64,000 bases of DNA, taken from the NCBI GenBank assembly GCA_025618425.1, contig CM046842.1, positions 39,031,554 to 39,095,553 of the forward strand, read 5' to 3'. Both the position numbers and the translations under genes were made by a program. The stretch comes from Heliocidaris tuberculata (taxonomy: Eukaryota; Echinodermata; Echinoidea; Camarodonta; Echinometridae). Below are positions 10,228 to 21,600 of this stretch, in pieces. The notes under the pieces are model-generated. The model did not search any database and was not told the origin of the DNA. It was given only the letters and a program-made list of their open reading frames with translations. How positions within the stretch are numbered: the stretch's first letter is position 1; every line of letters starts with the position of its first letter.

Positions 10228-11341
10228 GTACATTCTGACTAACCTTATGCAGTTTAATTTTCTTTGGATACTCGTATCTTACGATTGAAAATGGCTATAT
10301 TAACAGCATTAAGCCAAGGGCGCTGCTACTGTCTTTAAAACGGTACTCTTTACTATGTTGCTCCAATGCCCTGATTCCGGAGTGTTTGTATTGTTTACAG
10401 ATTTTGCAAAATATGTAGCTCTTTCAAGGTTTTAAACTGACCACCTGTCATACAGAAAACCAAGAGATCCTACATGTTAATATCAGTTCGTATATTGCGC
10501 GATGTCAAGGAAACTGTAGACAATACAATTCCCATTATCTAAACATTTTAAAAGATTATCATTATCAGTTAATCTTACTCTTGTAGTTTACAAGTATGCT
10601 TAAAATTTCGATTTAATCGCTACTTCAAACACCCCTATTTCTTCTTTTAAGCAACAGATTTCTTGTTATTCGAGAACCCTCCTAATTGCAGGACAAACCG
10701 GATACTGTCACAAACCTACTCCTAATTATAAAATTACAGCGGTTCGTTGACTAACTGCGGATAAAGCCGCATGTTCCTTGGATTTCGGAAGAGCTTTGAG
10801 TAAAATGTGTAATTCCCATTTATATCGGCCTAACGTTATTTTTTGTCTAACATTGCCCAATTTTATGATAGCACAGCCTCACTAAGAAGACTTTCAATCT
10901 CTTGATGGTTGTTTGCAAAACTAGTCCAGACCAATTCTTCTTTTTTTTTTACCACCAAGTCCGTTGTTATTCTCCTGAATCTTGCCATGAACCCTCACAA
11001 GTCCTCTACTGCACTAAATCTAAAATTCAGAATGCACATTCATTTATTGATAACATGCCGGATAAGAGTATATTGCCATTGTTTATTTTTAATCTGGTCC
11101 TATACTTACGTGAGTTTTCCTTATATTTTAATTACAGCTTCCCTCCTTTTCGTGGTGTGTCGGGCTATAAGACGTGTTCATTAAAGCAGTAATAAACGCA
11201 TCGAAGTTGAGCGATTGAGAACCTGGAAAAATATAGTTGCGTTCCAATATATCAACAAGCCTTTATTTATCGTTATATTTGCAGCATCTGTGTATCAAAC
11301 ATATTAACATTTAACTGAAATGTATTTCTATCTTGTTTAAG
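10228..11341 (+). other. Intron, no feature seen
   Basis: No repeat family or exon recognised. It ends with CTTGTTTAAG, a plausible acceptor. Confidence 0.5.
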
Positions 11342-11374
11342 GTTTGCCCGCTGAAGCCACCCCTGCTATGTCAG
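11342..11374 (+). CDS. Micro-exon, linker of CUB gene
   Basis: A 33-nt exon between TTTAAG (ending 11341) and GTAGGC (from 11375). Phase 1 in and out, giving G-LPAEATPAMS-G. It keeps the reading frame between CUB exon 3 and the next linker exon. Small size makes this less certain, but both splice borders and the phase fit. Confidence 0.5.
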
Positions 11375-11728
11375 GTAGGCATGTATTAGTTTAGATTGTT
11401 CAACCCGTTCATATCAGAGGATTAATAATGGAAGATAGCATATTACTGTTTCATGTGAAAGTTCAACTGTGACCTCGTACAGATGTTTTTTCGTGTTTTT
11501 TTTTATTTGAAGTAGCCTGTAATTGAAAAGCTTGTTTTCAAACACATGCGTTATTCATCATACCTGGCTATGAGAAAATGCCGATTTGTTTTTCTAATTG
11601 TTCTTATTTCTATGTTAATTTGTCTTTGATAGGAACATTGTTTATTGTTGAAATTGAAATAAGATTGGCTAATTCATTAAATTCCAGATAATAAAATTCT
11701 ACATCTTTTTTTTCTTCTCGTTATTTAG

Positions 11729-11830
11729 GTATACCTTCAACGGGTGTGCCCCTACGAACACAACATTACCAATCAACCCACGGTCAGAGCACTACATTCC
11801 AGACATCTCCCACCAAGATCCCAAAGCAAG
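11729..11830 (+). CDS. Ser/Thr/Pro-rich linker exon, copy A
   Basis: A 102-nt exon between TTATTTAG and GTAAGG, phase 1 at both ends, 34 residues rich in Thr, Ser, Pro and Gln (IPSTGVPLRTQ..., then TSPTKIPKQ). Such low-complexity stalks are usually O-glycosylated and hold extracellular domains away from the membrane. The same exon occurs again at 33225-33326 with 85 of 102 bases identical by hand count, in the same phase and with the same donor, which supports both as real exons. Confidence 0.72.
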
Positions 11831-13041
11831 GTAAGGCACCATTTTATGTCAGGTTTAGGACCTTTAGAGTTAGGCTTATGTCAAGCGTTATAGGTAGAAC
11901 ATTTAGCGAGGATCAATTTTCGCACGAGCACGAGTCGTTAAATAAAAATCACAACAGCAATCCAGCTTCCAATGTGGCGAAATTAAGGTTAATGCGTTTT
12001 CCAGTTTAATAATTTTGTCACTCTAATTCTTTTCAGGAGCATTAATTTTAACGCAATCCGCTCTCATCTCGGTGAATCGACATTCAAAGTTAGAATTCGG
12101 TCGTTCTATTTGACTATCCGTGCCACCAATTTTTTGTTTGGTCATTCAAATTTAAACTATGATCACGTTTTTGATGAATGAGCATTCGTTTTAATCACCA
12201 GCTGGCTTCAGCCTCTCTTCCCGTATTCATATTCGCGACCCGAAAGTTTTGAAAATATGTGTTCCAATTAAAACTAGTGAGTTTAATCATTTTTGTGGTG
12301 CAGACGTTCTCCCGTTCCTCTCGTTTTTACTTTATTTCTTTAGGTAGGTAGGGGACGAAATATCCAGATGCCTTTATGTTGTTTTTTTTACTGGAAACAA
12401 ACAAAAAAGCGGGGAAAATGTAAAAGAAAGATTGTCAAAAAAAGAAAGAAAAGAAAATGGACGAAGAAATTCACAAGAAAAAACATGTGAGAAAAAAAAA
12501 ATCGTAGGAATATTTTTTTTCAAAACATATTAATGAAGTAGCACTGAGCTTTACAGAGTGAAAGGGGGGGGGGGCGGGAGGGGGTAGGTAGCAGCCGCAA
12601 CTTCAGTGTACGACCCTGTCGTATATTGAGTCCTTCACATTCTGATGTAGAGTACACTCTAATTATTGTCACATAGTATGTGTGCATATAATATACATGT
12701 TGATGGCACTCACAAGATGAAACAATGAAACAGCCCATTGTGTAAAAATAGTTATTGTACCCACTAAATGTCCAGTCTTGTGAAATACCTTGGTTTCCAG
12801 AGTCGGAGAAATAATCATACCACAACATAAGGTTTAAAACCTAACAATAATTAATGGGTCTCTTGATGGATGGAACAGCGTTAGTGTGAATCAAAGAAAT
12901 AGTCGGTCGTTTTATGCTTTTAAATTGACACTGAATTCGATCTGCATGTCATCATCAAAACGTTGAGATATGATCGACCCCTAGATATTTTCTAAAGTGT
13001 TTCCAAATAAATAATTTTTAATGTCAGCTTTATACAGAAGT
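11831..13041 (+). other. Intron, no gene seen
   Basis: Contains an A-rich stretch near 12410-12510 and a G-run near 12566. No transposon ends recognised before the TTAA at 13042. Confidence 0.45.
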
Positions 13042-13045
13042 TTAA

Positions 13046-13077
13046 AGGTAGTGCGACACGGCGTTCAAGAAGGCGCT
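13046..13077 (+). mobile_element. Left end of a TTAA-flanked DNA transposon
   Basis: TTAA at 13042-13045 is followed by AGGTAGTGCGACACGGCG. The 32 bases match the inverted end at 32834-32865 at 31 of 32 positions; that end is also followed by TTAA. TTAA target duplications are typical of Kolobok and piggyBac; a terminus starting AGG rather than CCY favours Kolobok-like. Whether the two ends belong to one 19.8-kb element or two broken ones is open. Confidence 0.6.
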
Positions 13078-13504
13078 TTCAAAATGCATGCGCTGGCGGA
13101 CAGTGCAAGTTGCCCAATTGACACCAACATTATTCGACGATTACGCATATGCCACATCCCGAATGTCCGAATGATGTCGTAAAAAAGTCGTATAGACCGC
13201 CGCCAGGCGAGCCCAGAATTCGTCAGTTTTGTGACCACTCGAGCGCATCTACTTTTTAAGTAGTGGAAATTATTGAAAAATATATTCAAATATTATATTC
13301 AAAACTCGTCAATCATAAAAAATGCACACAAGCTCAAAAAATGGGAAAAAAGTGGTTAGAAATGTTGATTTGTTTCCACAGAAATTGTCCAATCACTGTG
13401 CATGTATCAAGTAACGTTTACAGCGATTCAAGCTTTTTAGCCAATCACGCGCAGTGTTGTACGCAACACTAGCGCGCGCTATATATAGCTCCAGTGCAAT
13501 ACAC

Positions 13505-13648
13505 ATGTCGTCTACTGCTGACATTTCTGTGGATGATTCAGAAGAAAATACAAGTTTTTGTTGTATGCATGTTGTTTCGACGCACAGTGAGGTCATTTCT
13601 TTCAGTGAGAGGAGTTTTAGAAAGTTCAAGGAGTGTGCAGATCTGTGA
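13505..13648 (+). pseudogene. Possible N-terminal fragment of a transposon protein
   Basis: A TATA-like GCTATATATAGC at about 13477-13488 stands 17 bases before an ATG at 13505. The frame encodes MSSTADISVDDSEENTS, then SFSERSFRKFKECADL and a stop. The last part resembles the N-terminal pattern of large transposon-associated proteins of invertebrates (F-x-x-x-S-F/W-x-K near the start). It lies 430 bp inside the TTAA-flanked end at 13046, a reasonable place for a transposon promoter and first exon. The family link is from memory of the pattern and is weak. Confidence 0.3.
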
Positions 13649-13862
13649 TTTTGGGTATGAACTATACTAGAAAACAAAATTGCTGCGAATGCGGTCAACT
13701 TAGTTCCAGTTCCACTTCGACAAGCGGGTTCAGTTTTTGAGCTGCTGTACTCAGGCGGAGGAGAGGGCCAGGGAAGTGTTCCAACACAAGCTCAAGGACA
13801 AGAAAAAGGTAACGTTATTCCAAAGAAACAATTAGTCTATATGAATGTCGTAGTCTTGCCTA

Positions 13863-13880
13863 TGGGGGGGGGGGGGGGGG
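13863..13880. repeat. Long G homopolymer
   Basis: About 17-18 consecutive G, followed by unclassified sequence up to the tandem array. Confidence 0.9.
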
Positions 13881-14468
13881 CGCTTTGTCAGGACGCAGAA
13901 CAGCAATCAGACCGTACACATAGGAGTAGGGTGAGTTGTGGTTTATTATGTACAATGAAGACAACGGGCATGTGAAAACGTGACGAACAAGAAAGAAAAA
14001 CCCCTGTAAAATACAGATAAAAGAGAAATACAAAACATCATGAGAAAATGATCATTGATCATAAATGCAAGTGCATGTACAGGTATAACGATCCTTTGTT
14101 ACCTCTATTATGACCAAACCATTTTAAAATGATAACGTAAGATTCTCTCTTCTAGCAAAGAATATTCAACCCACATTGATACTAACATATTAAGAGATAC
14201 ATAGCATCACGGCTTGCTAATAAAAATCTATTATCCAACTCCTTTAACAACCTCACCCAAATATATTATAGAAACGCATTTACAGTGTACATATAAATCT
14301 GAATAACTCATGTCTTAACCATTCATTAACAAAGATGTTTAGTGAAGTATCAGCGACACTTTCATGGTGGAGATACTGAATGTTTAGTTTTCAGGGTTAC
14401 ACCATGTAATTCTTTCAAGGAATAAGAGCCCTGAAAAGGGCTGGTGAGCTCCGCTAAGAGCTCTGTGG

Positions 14469-14512
14469 TTCTCGACGTTTCGATCAGTATGCTCTGATCG
14501 TCATCAGGAGAA
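14469..14512 (-). ncRNA. Hammerhead-like motif, inverted unit
   Basis: Minus-strand copy of the motif described for the unit at 14898, with the same helices. Confidence 0.5.
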
Positions 14513-14897
14513 TGACTAGAATACTGCCCAGTGGAGGCTATTTATTGCCTACGGAGGGATCCGATTCACAGCCTGATTGGCGCCAATCGGAAATGCCCGC
14601 GAATTCTATTCACGGCTGCATTCTCATTCTGGTCACTGGTGGCGCTATAATTCCTCTAAACAGAGAAAGCACCGGACGGTGCCATTGTTTTCTCTGAATA
14701 AAGAACAAGGGCCAGATTTTCCGCTGAATGATTGCTCCCCTTAGAGCCGGTATTTAGTGAAGTATCGCCACCAGTGACCAGAATGAGAATGCAGCCGTGA
14801 ATAGAATTCGCGGGCATTTCCGATTGGCGCCAATCAGGCTGTGAATCGGATCCCTCCGTAGGCAATAAATAGCCTCCACTGGGCAGTATTCTAGTCA

Positions 14898-14941
14898 TTC
14901 TCCTGATGACGATCAGAGCATACTGATCGAAACGTCGAGAA
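14898..14941 (+). ncRNA. Hammerhead-like ribozyme motif, direct unit 1
   Basis: Helix I TTCTC (14898-14902) pairs with GAGAA (14937-14941). CTGATGA is at 14903-14909; helix II GATCAG / CTGATC is at 14911-14916 and 14923-14928 with loop AGCATA; GAAA is at 14929-14932; CGTC at 14933-14936 gives a two-base helix III (ACGT) and a predicted cleavage after C14936. C14910 is extra relative to the consensus, or pairs with G14929 at the cost of the core G. Very short helix III is typical of metazoan and Penelope-type hammerheads acting as dimers. Confidence 0.55.
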
Positions 14942-15312
14942 CCACAGAGCTCTTAGCGGAGCTCACCAGCCCTTTTCAGGGCTCTTATTCCTTGAAAGAA
15001 TTACATGGTGTAACCCTGAAAACTAAACATTCAGTATCTCCACCAGGAAAGTGTCGCTGATACTTCACTAAATACCGGCTCTAAGGGGAGCAATCATTCA
15101 GCGGAAAATCTGGCCCTTGTTCTTTATTCAGAGAAAACAATGGCACCGTCCGGTGCTTTCTCTGTTTAGAGGAATTATAGCGCCACCAGTGACCAGAATG
15201 AGAATGCAGCCGTGAATAGAATTCGCGGGCATTTCCGATTGGCGCCAATCAGGCTGTGAATCGGATCCCTTCGTAGGCAATGAATAGCCTCCACTGGGCA
15301 GTATTGTAGTCA

Positions 15313-15356
15313 TTCTCCTGATGACGATCAGAGCATACTGATCGAAACGTCGAGAA
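15313..15356 (+). ncRNA. Hammerhead-like motif, direct unit 2
   Basis: Identical in core and helices to the copy 415 bp upstream. Confidence 0.55.
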
Positions 15357-15727
15357 CCACAGAGCTCTTAGCGGAGCTCACCAGCCCTTTTCAGGGCTCT
15401 TATTCCTTGAAAGAATTACATGGTGTAACCCTGAAAACTAAACATTCAGTATCTCCACCAGGAAAGTGTCGCTGATACTTCACTAAATACCGGCTCTAAG
15501 GGGAGCAATCATTCAGCGGAAAATCTGGCCCTTGTTCTTTATTCAGAGAAAACAATGGCACCGTCCGGTGCTTTCTCTGTTTAGAGGAATTATAGCGCCA
15601 CCAGTGACCAGAATGAGAATGCAGCCGTGAATAGAATTCGCGGGCATTTCCGATTGGCGCCAATCAGGCTGTGAATCGGATCCCTTCGTAGGCAATGAAT
15701 AGCCTCCACTGGGCAGTATTCTAGTCA

Positions 15728-15771
15728 TTCTCCTGATGACGATCAGAGCATACTGATCGAAACGTCGAGAA
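15728..15771 (+). ncRNA. Hammerhead-like motif, direct unit 3
   Basis: Identical in core and helices to units 1 and 2. Confidence 0.55.
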
Positions 15772-16142
15772 CCACAGAGCTCTTAGCGGAGCTCACCAGC
15801 CCTTTTCAGGGCTCTTATTCCTTGAAAGAATTACATGGTGTAACCCTGAAAACTAAACATTCAGTATCTCCACCATGAAAGTGTCGCTGATACTTCACTA
15901 AATACCGGCTCTAAGGGGAGCAATCATTCAGCGGAAAATCTGGCCCTTGTTCTTTATTCAGAGAAAACAATGGCACCGTCCGGTGCTTTCTCTGTTTAGA
16001 GGAATTATAGCGCCACCAGTGACCAGAATGAGAATGCAGCCGTGAATAGAATTCGCGGGCATTTCCGATTGGCGCCAATCAGGCTGTGAATCGGATCCCT
16101 TCGTAGGCAATAAATAGCCTCCACTGGGCAGTATTCTAGTCA

Positions 16143-16186
16143 TTCTCTTGATGACGATCAGAGCATACTGATCGAAACGTCGAGAA
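16143..16186 (+). ncRNA. Hammerhead-like motif, direct unit 4 (core mutated)
   Basis: Here the core reads TTGATGA instead of CTGATGA: the first core cytosine is changed, which should weaken or stop cleavage in this copy only. Confidence 0.5.
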
Positions 16187-16557
16187 CCACAGAGCTCTTA
16201 GCGGAGCTCACCAGCCCTTTTCAGGGCTCTTATTCCTTGAAAGAATTACATGGTGTAACCCTGAAAACTAAACATTCAGTATCTCCACCATGAAAGTGTC
16301 GCTGATACTTCACTAAATACCGGCTCTAAGGGGAGCAATCATTCAGCGGAAAATCTGGCCCTTGTTCTTTATTCAGAGAAAACAATGGCACCGTCCGGTG
16401 CTTTCTCTGTTTAGAGGAATTATAGCGCCACCAGTGACCAGAATGAGAATGCAGCCGTGAATAGAATTCGCGGGCATTTCCGATTGGCGCCAATCAGGCT
16501 GTGAATCGGATCCCTCCGTAGGCAATAAATAGCCTCCACTGGGCAGTATTCTAGTCA

Positions 16558-16601
16558 TTCTCCTGATGACGATCAGAGCATACTGATCGAAACGTCGAGA
16601 A
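16558..16601 (+). ncRNA. Hammerhead-like motif, direct unit 5
   Basis: Core and helices intact, located in the final, incomplete unit of the array. Confidence 0.55.
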
Positions 16602-16704
16602 CCACAGAGCTCTTAGCGGAGCTCACCAGCCCTTTTCAGGGCTCTTATTCCTTGAAAGAATTACATGGTGTAACCCTGAAAACTAAACATTCAAGAAAGA
16701 TGTT

Positions 16705-18600
16705 GTAAAACAAATAAATTCGACTGATTAACTCAAAACAAGCAATCAATTAATACAACTTGGCCATCCTGACTGACTCACCCAACTAATATCTAGCCAG
16801 AACAATTAACGCTGTTCAGATAGATGTAAACTAACACCTCGCTGTCCTATCCAGCCACTCTTCTGGATCACGGCGATCTCTATAAACAAAACACAATTAT
16901 CCTAATAACATCAATAACAATCCTTCCAGTATAACTGCAAAAAGTCCAACAAACAATAATATCTCTATACTGTACGTATTCATAATGGTTATCAAAAACA
17001 TTGAATCCAATCCATGAAATACCTTGAAATCTAAATACATGCAATTGTTCTAAATTGAACGAACTGACAATGGGGAACGGTATACCTATGTTGGCGAAGA
17101 AATATCTTTCTAGGAAAATATCGTATTCAGGATGACAATGTAATCAATATTCCCAATAATATTCCAGTACATATACTGTATAACGGTGACTCCTATTACA
17201 TCATTCATCAATATTCGATTTCCAATAACAAACAAGAACTAACAATGAATCGAAACCAAAAGAAATAATCATATGATTAATAATTACCCATATTTCTTGT
17301 TCATAAGCAAACAAACAACATCTGATATAAACACTTATTAACACACTAACTTTTACTGACATTAACAACAATATGATAAAATCACTTTCCTTTGTAAGCA
17401 TACACATGAATAAACATATTTACATAGGAATAAAAATCATACCTCAGTTTACCTCAGCTGCACTCCAGCTCAGAACTCAGTAACTGCTCTAGTCTAGTTA
17501 CTCAACACAGGTCTCGAACTGCAGACCTCCTCGAAAATACAGCAAAAACTACTGCAATTCCCTCCAATACTCGGGACTCCCTGACCATCTTCTCACTGAC
17601 ATCTTCAGCATAGGTCATCTCCAACTCTCTACCCTTTCCTCTTGACCAAGGCCTTACATATTCATCCACTTTCTATTTCACCCATTCTTATGTACATGAT
17701 ATCAACCTAGAAGCACAAAATATCTTTTAACATATAAAAGACACACACTTACAATACCTATTTTTATCTTATCAAAGTAAACAAAGGATTAAGATTATGG
17801 CACTACATGAATACAGTGAATGAATACTAGCCCCAAACAAGACCCTCTAGTGATGCGGTCACTGACCACATGTTTACAACTTTCACACCTATGGTACCTC
17901 TGAATACCTCAGTCTACAATGTAAAAGGAAATTTGAGTACTACCACATGAATGTATCAACTAATTCAAATAATACAATGGAACTTCGTTAGGTCTAACTT
18001 TAGATCCCTAAAGCCTAAGTCAGACGTTAACTCTAGACTAGTCTAATTGCAACAACTCTTGGTTTTCTGTTCTGACCAATTTTGTATTTGACCCTAACCG
18101 CAATTTCATTATTCGTAAGATGTTATTAGTTATCTGTTTCGTTAAAGGACAATGAGGGTCCCAGATAACGTGTCGGAGTTAAATATCTGTTTTCATAATG
18201 AAATCTAAGTTAAATATTTCTTTTCCTAAAGGAATCAAACCCTCAAATCCAATATCTTCAAAGTTTTTCTTTCGAAAGCCAAACGAATACCATGAACGCA
18301 AGCATATTTGGCTCTTATTTTCCTGTTTGAAACATGTTTTGAGCATTTATCTTACATAACAGTTTATAGGTTTTGCTCATCTCATGTTTCTGAAAGTGAT
18401 AACCATGTAAAGCAACATGCATGTGTACATCTTTACACGCCTTGATTAAATACCATACTGAACATGATAAACAATAACAATACTTTATCCAGTAATTATG
18501 TAAACGATATAATTATTGCAGTGCTTCTATCGTAAAGCTTTATGCTTTTGTATATACTGTCCATTTATTTAACGGGAGCTCCGTTAACGATTCTATGTCT
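16705..18600. other. AT-rich non-coding stretch
   Basis: No exon, repeat family or terminal repeat recognised. It forms the left flank of the LINE; the 5' end of that element cannot be placed precisely. Confidence 0.4.
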
Positions 18601-21600
18601 CTATGATGACAACATCATGTTATATTACGTACTTTGAATTTCTCTTCACAAATTATGTCTTGTCTTTTTTACCGCCGAGCTTATCTGTAAACTCTTTAAC
18701 TTTCCTTTATCTTCCCTTCTCATTGCAGGTGCACTATTCCCTCTCAACATATTTCTTTCTGTCTTCTTCTTCCTACATGTACTTTTCTTTCTACTTTTCA
18801 TCCCTCTGCTACTTCTCGTACAGATTGCAACGTACCGGATGTTCACTTTTTGTGCATAATAGCTTCAGCCATCTCACTCCGAAACTTTACCAACGTTCAA
18901 ACCGTTTGGCTAACGACCTTTCCTACACGTACATTTATGAATAGTCTTGCAACTGTCGTGAATTCCACTCCGTTACGTAATCCAATGCTTTACTGTAGTA
19001 TATGCAATAATAACGTGCTACTTAACAACTGGAACGAATGTTTATCAATCTGCTCTGATTGTTATGGACACACATTTCCTTTTCAGTCCGTCGAAGATTT
19101 AGATACAACTCATACGAGTCAATTAGATATTCCGGCTCTTGTTAGAAATCTTAACTTTGACCCATTTGATACACAAATAGGAGATACGCAAATCGGAAAC
19201 GCCAACATAGACCCGGACAACAATTTTTTTAATGACTATCCATATGCAACATCTAAATACTATCAAATCGAAGAATTTGCTCAAAAATACACTGGCAGTG
19301 ATGATTTTTTCTCCACTATGCACCTTAATGTACGTAGCATTTTAAAAAATTTTGATCCCTTTGAAACCTTCCTCCACCTTTTAAATTTTCCATTCGATAT
19401 CATCGGCCTTTCCGAAACATGGTTAAAGGACAATAACCCTCTAATAAATATGGAGGGTTACTCATTTATTTCTAAACATAGACAAGCAAAACGCGGTGGT
19501 GGAGTTGGAATGTATATCCGTAACCATCATAATTTTGTTCGAAGAGATGACATTTGTATAGATGACGCGCTTTGTGACTCAATATTTATAGAATTACATA
19601 ATGAAGATGACAAGCACACCATAGTTGGGACAATTTACAAACCGCCCTCTATAAATCCAGACGATTTTTCTGATGCCATAGATAAACTCCTAACTTGTTT
19701 ATCTAGAGAAAATAAGAAACTTTACATAATGGGTGATTTCAATATTGACCTCCTGCAACACAGCACAAACTCATCTATGAAATTTTTGAATGTCCTCTAC
19801 AGTAACTCATGCTATCCGTTAATCAATAAACCATCGCGTATTACAAAATCAACTGCAACACTTATCGACAACATCATAACCAATCAAATCGAACCAATCG
19901 ACTCGGGGTTATTCTTTTGTAATGTCTCTGACCACCTACCAGTATTTCAGGTATCTAAAATTAAATCATCTAATACAAGAATGAAAAAAAATCAAGATAG
20001 CTTCTACCGTGTTGTAAATCAAGAAAACATCGAGAACTTTAATAAAGATATCCAAGACATAGACTGGAGTGACGTCATAATGAATGAGGATCCTAATTTA
20101 GCATATAACACATTCTCAACAAAAATACGTAAATTGTATGATTTAAATTTTCCCCTAATACAAAAGAGAAACAAAAACAAAAAAATACAATGTTGGATGA
20201 CAAACGGTTTATTACAATCTATAAAACATAAAAATAAGCTATACAAGTGGTACTTAAAAAACCCGACTCATCAAAACGAGTTGCAATTTAAACAATATCG
20301 AAATAAACTTACGACACTCCTCAGGGAGACAAAGATCAGATATTTCTCAGACAAACTCATGCGTAATAAATCAAATATTAAACGTACATGGGATACCATA
20401 AACAACCTTATTAAAAAGAAAGTTCATGAATGCCCAGAGACTGCCTTCAGTATTGATGATAAAATTGTGACTGATCCTTTAACCATAAGTAACTCATTTA
20501 ACGATTTCTTCACAAAAATTGGTCCCACTCTTGCTAATAAAATACCACAGTGTAATACTGACTTTCGGACATACATGAACATTCCGCCTGATGATTCTCT
20601 ATTTTTATATCCTACAGATGAAAATGAAATAAGTAATATTGTCAGCTCGTTTGAAAATAATAAATCTGCAGGTTTAGACGAATTCAGTCCGAGGGTAATT
20701 AAAAGTGCGATTCAGTATATATCTAAACCGCTGTGTCATATTTTCAATTTATCACTTAATAAAGGGATTTTTCCAGACCAACTGAAAATCGCTAGAGTCA
20801 CACCTATATTTAAGACTGGGGACAAAAGACAGCTTACTAACTACAGGCCAATATCTGTTCTATCAGTTTTTTCTAAAATTCTTGAACGCATTGTATACAC
20901 CAGGACTTACGACTTTCTTGTTAAACATGACATTATTTACAAAAACCAATTTGGATTCCGCCAAAATTTTTCTACAGCTATGGCATTATCTAAACTAACA
21001 AACGATATAATTGACTCATTTGAAAAAAATCAATATTCAATTGGAATCTTTATAGACTTATCGAAAGCCTTCGATACCATTAATCACTCAATTCTACTAA
21101 ATAAACTTTACATGTATGGAATCCGTGGCATAGCATACGACTGGTTTGCCAGTTATCTTAGAAATCTCCTCCAGTGTACTAAAATTGACTCGGTTTTCTC
21201 AAACATGAGTAATATCACATGTGGTGTACCTCAAGGGTCGTTGCTTGGTCCATTACTTTTTATTCTTTATATAAACGACATCTTCAAATCAACAGCAACA
21301 TTAACTTTTGTTCTTTATGCCGACGACACGAATATTTTATGTAGTGGATCAAATCTTACCTCTCTGTGCAGTAATGTTAATCAACAGCTAAGCCGTGTAT
21401 GCGAGTGGTTTAAGGCTAATAAATTGTCCGTCAATCTAAAAAAAAGCAACTATATGATTTTTCACAACAATAAAAACATTGATTTAGACAGCATTTCCAT
21501 ATATCTCGACAACGTACTACTATCTAGAGTTGAAAACACAAAATTTCTAGGTGTGCACATCGACAGTTCTATGTCTTGGAAAAAACATATTCTTGAAACA

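Larger units (their letters stand above)
14340..16695 (+). mobile_element. Tandem array of 415-bp hammerhead-bearing units (retrozyme-like)
   Basis: One unit lies inverted (about 14340-14766), then the orientation switches and direct units follow from 14767. The marker GCCACCAGTGACCAG recurs at 14767, 15182, 15597, 16012 and 16427, exactly 415 bp apart; the last unit stops after about 266 bp. Copies are nearly identical (for example ACCAGGAAAG versus ACCATGAAAG). AAAGATGTT stands at both borders (14331-14339 and 16696-16704), a likely 9-bp target-site duplication, so the array apparently inserted as one piece. Each unit carries a CTGATGA...GAAAC motif. The 61-codon frames inside the units are too short and unconserved in kind to be called genes. 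Confidence 0.75.

Noticed and set aside
14512..16558. Repeated 61-codon frames in every 415-bp unit as a small protein family
   Set aside because: They lie across the ribozyme-bearing repeat, are identical because the units are, and show no signal, domain or start context; the repeat explains them.
14340..16695. CRISPR array
   Set aside because: Units are 415 bp and nearly identical throughout, with no short repeat/variable spacer pattern, in a eukaryotic intron-rich context.
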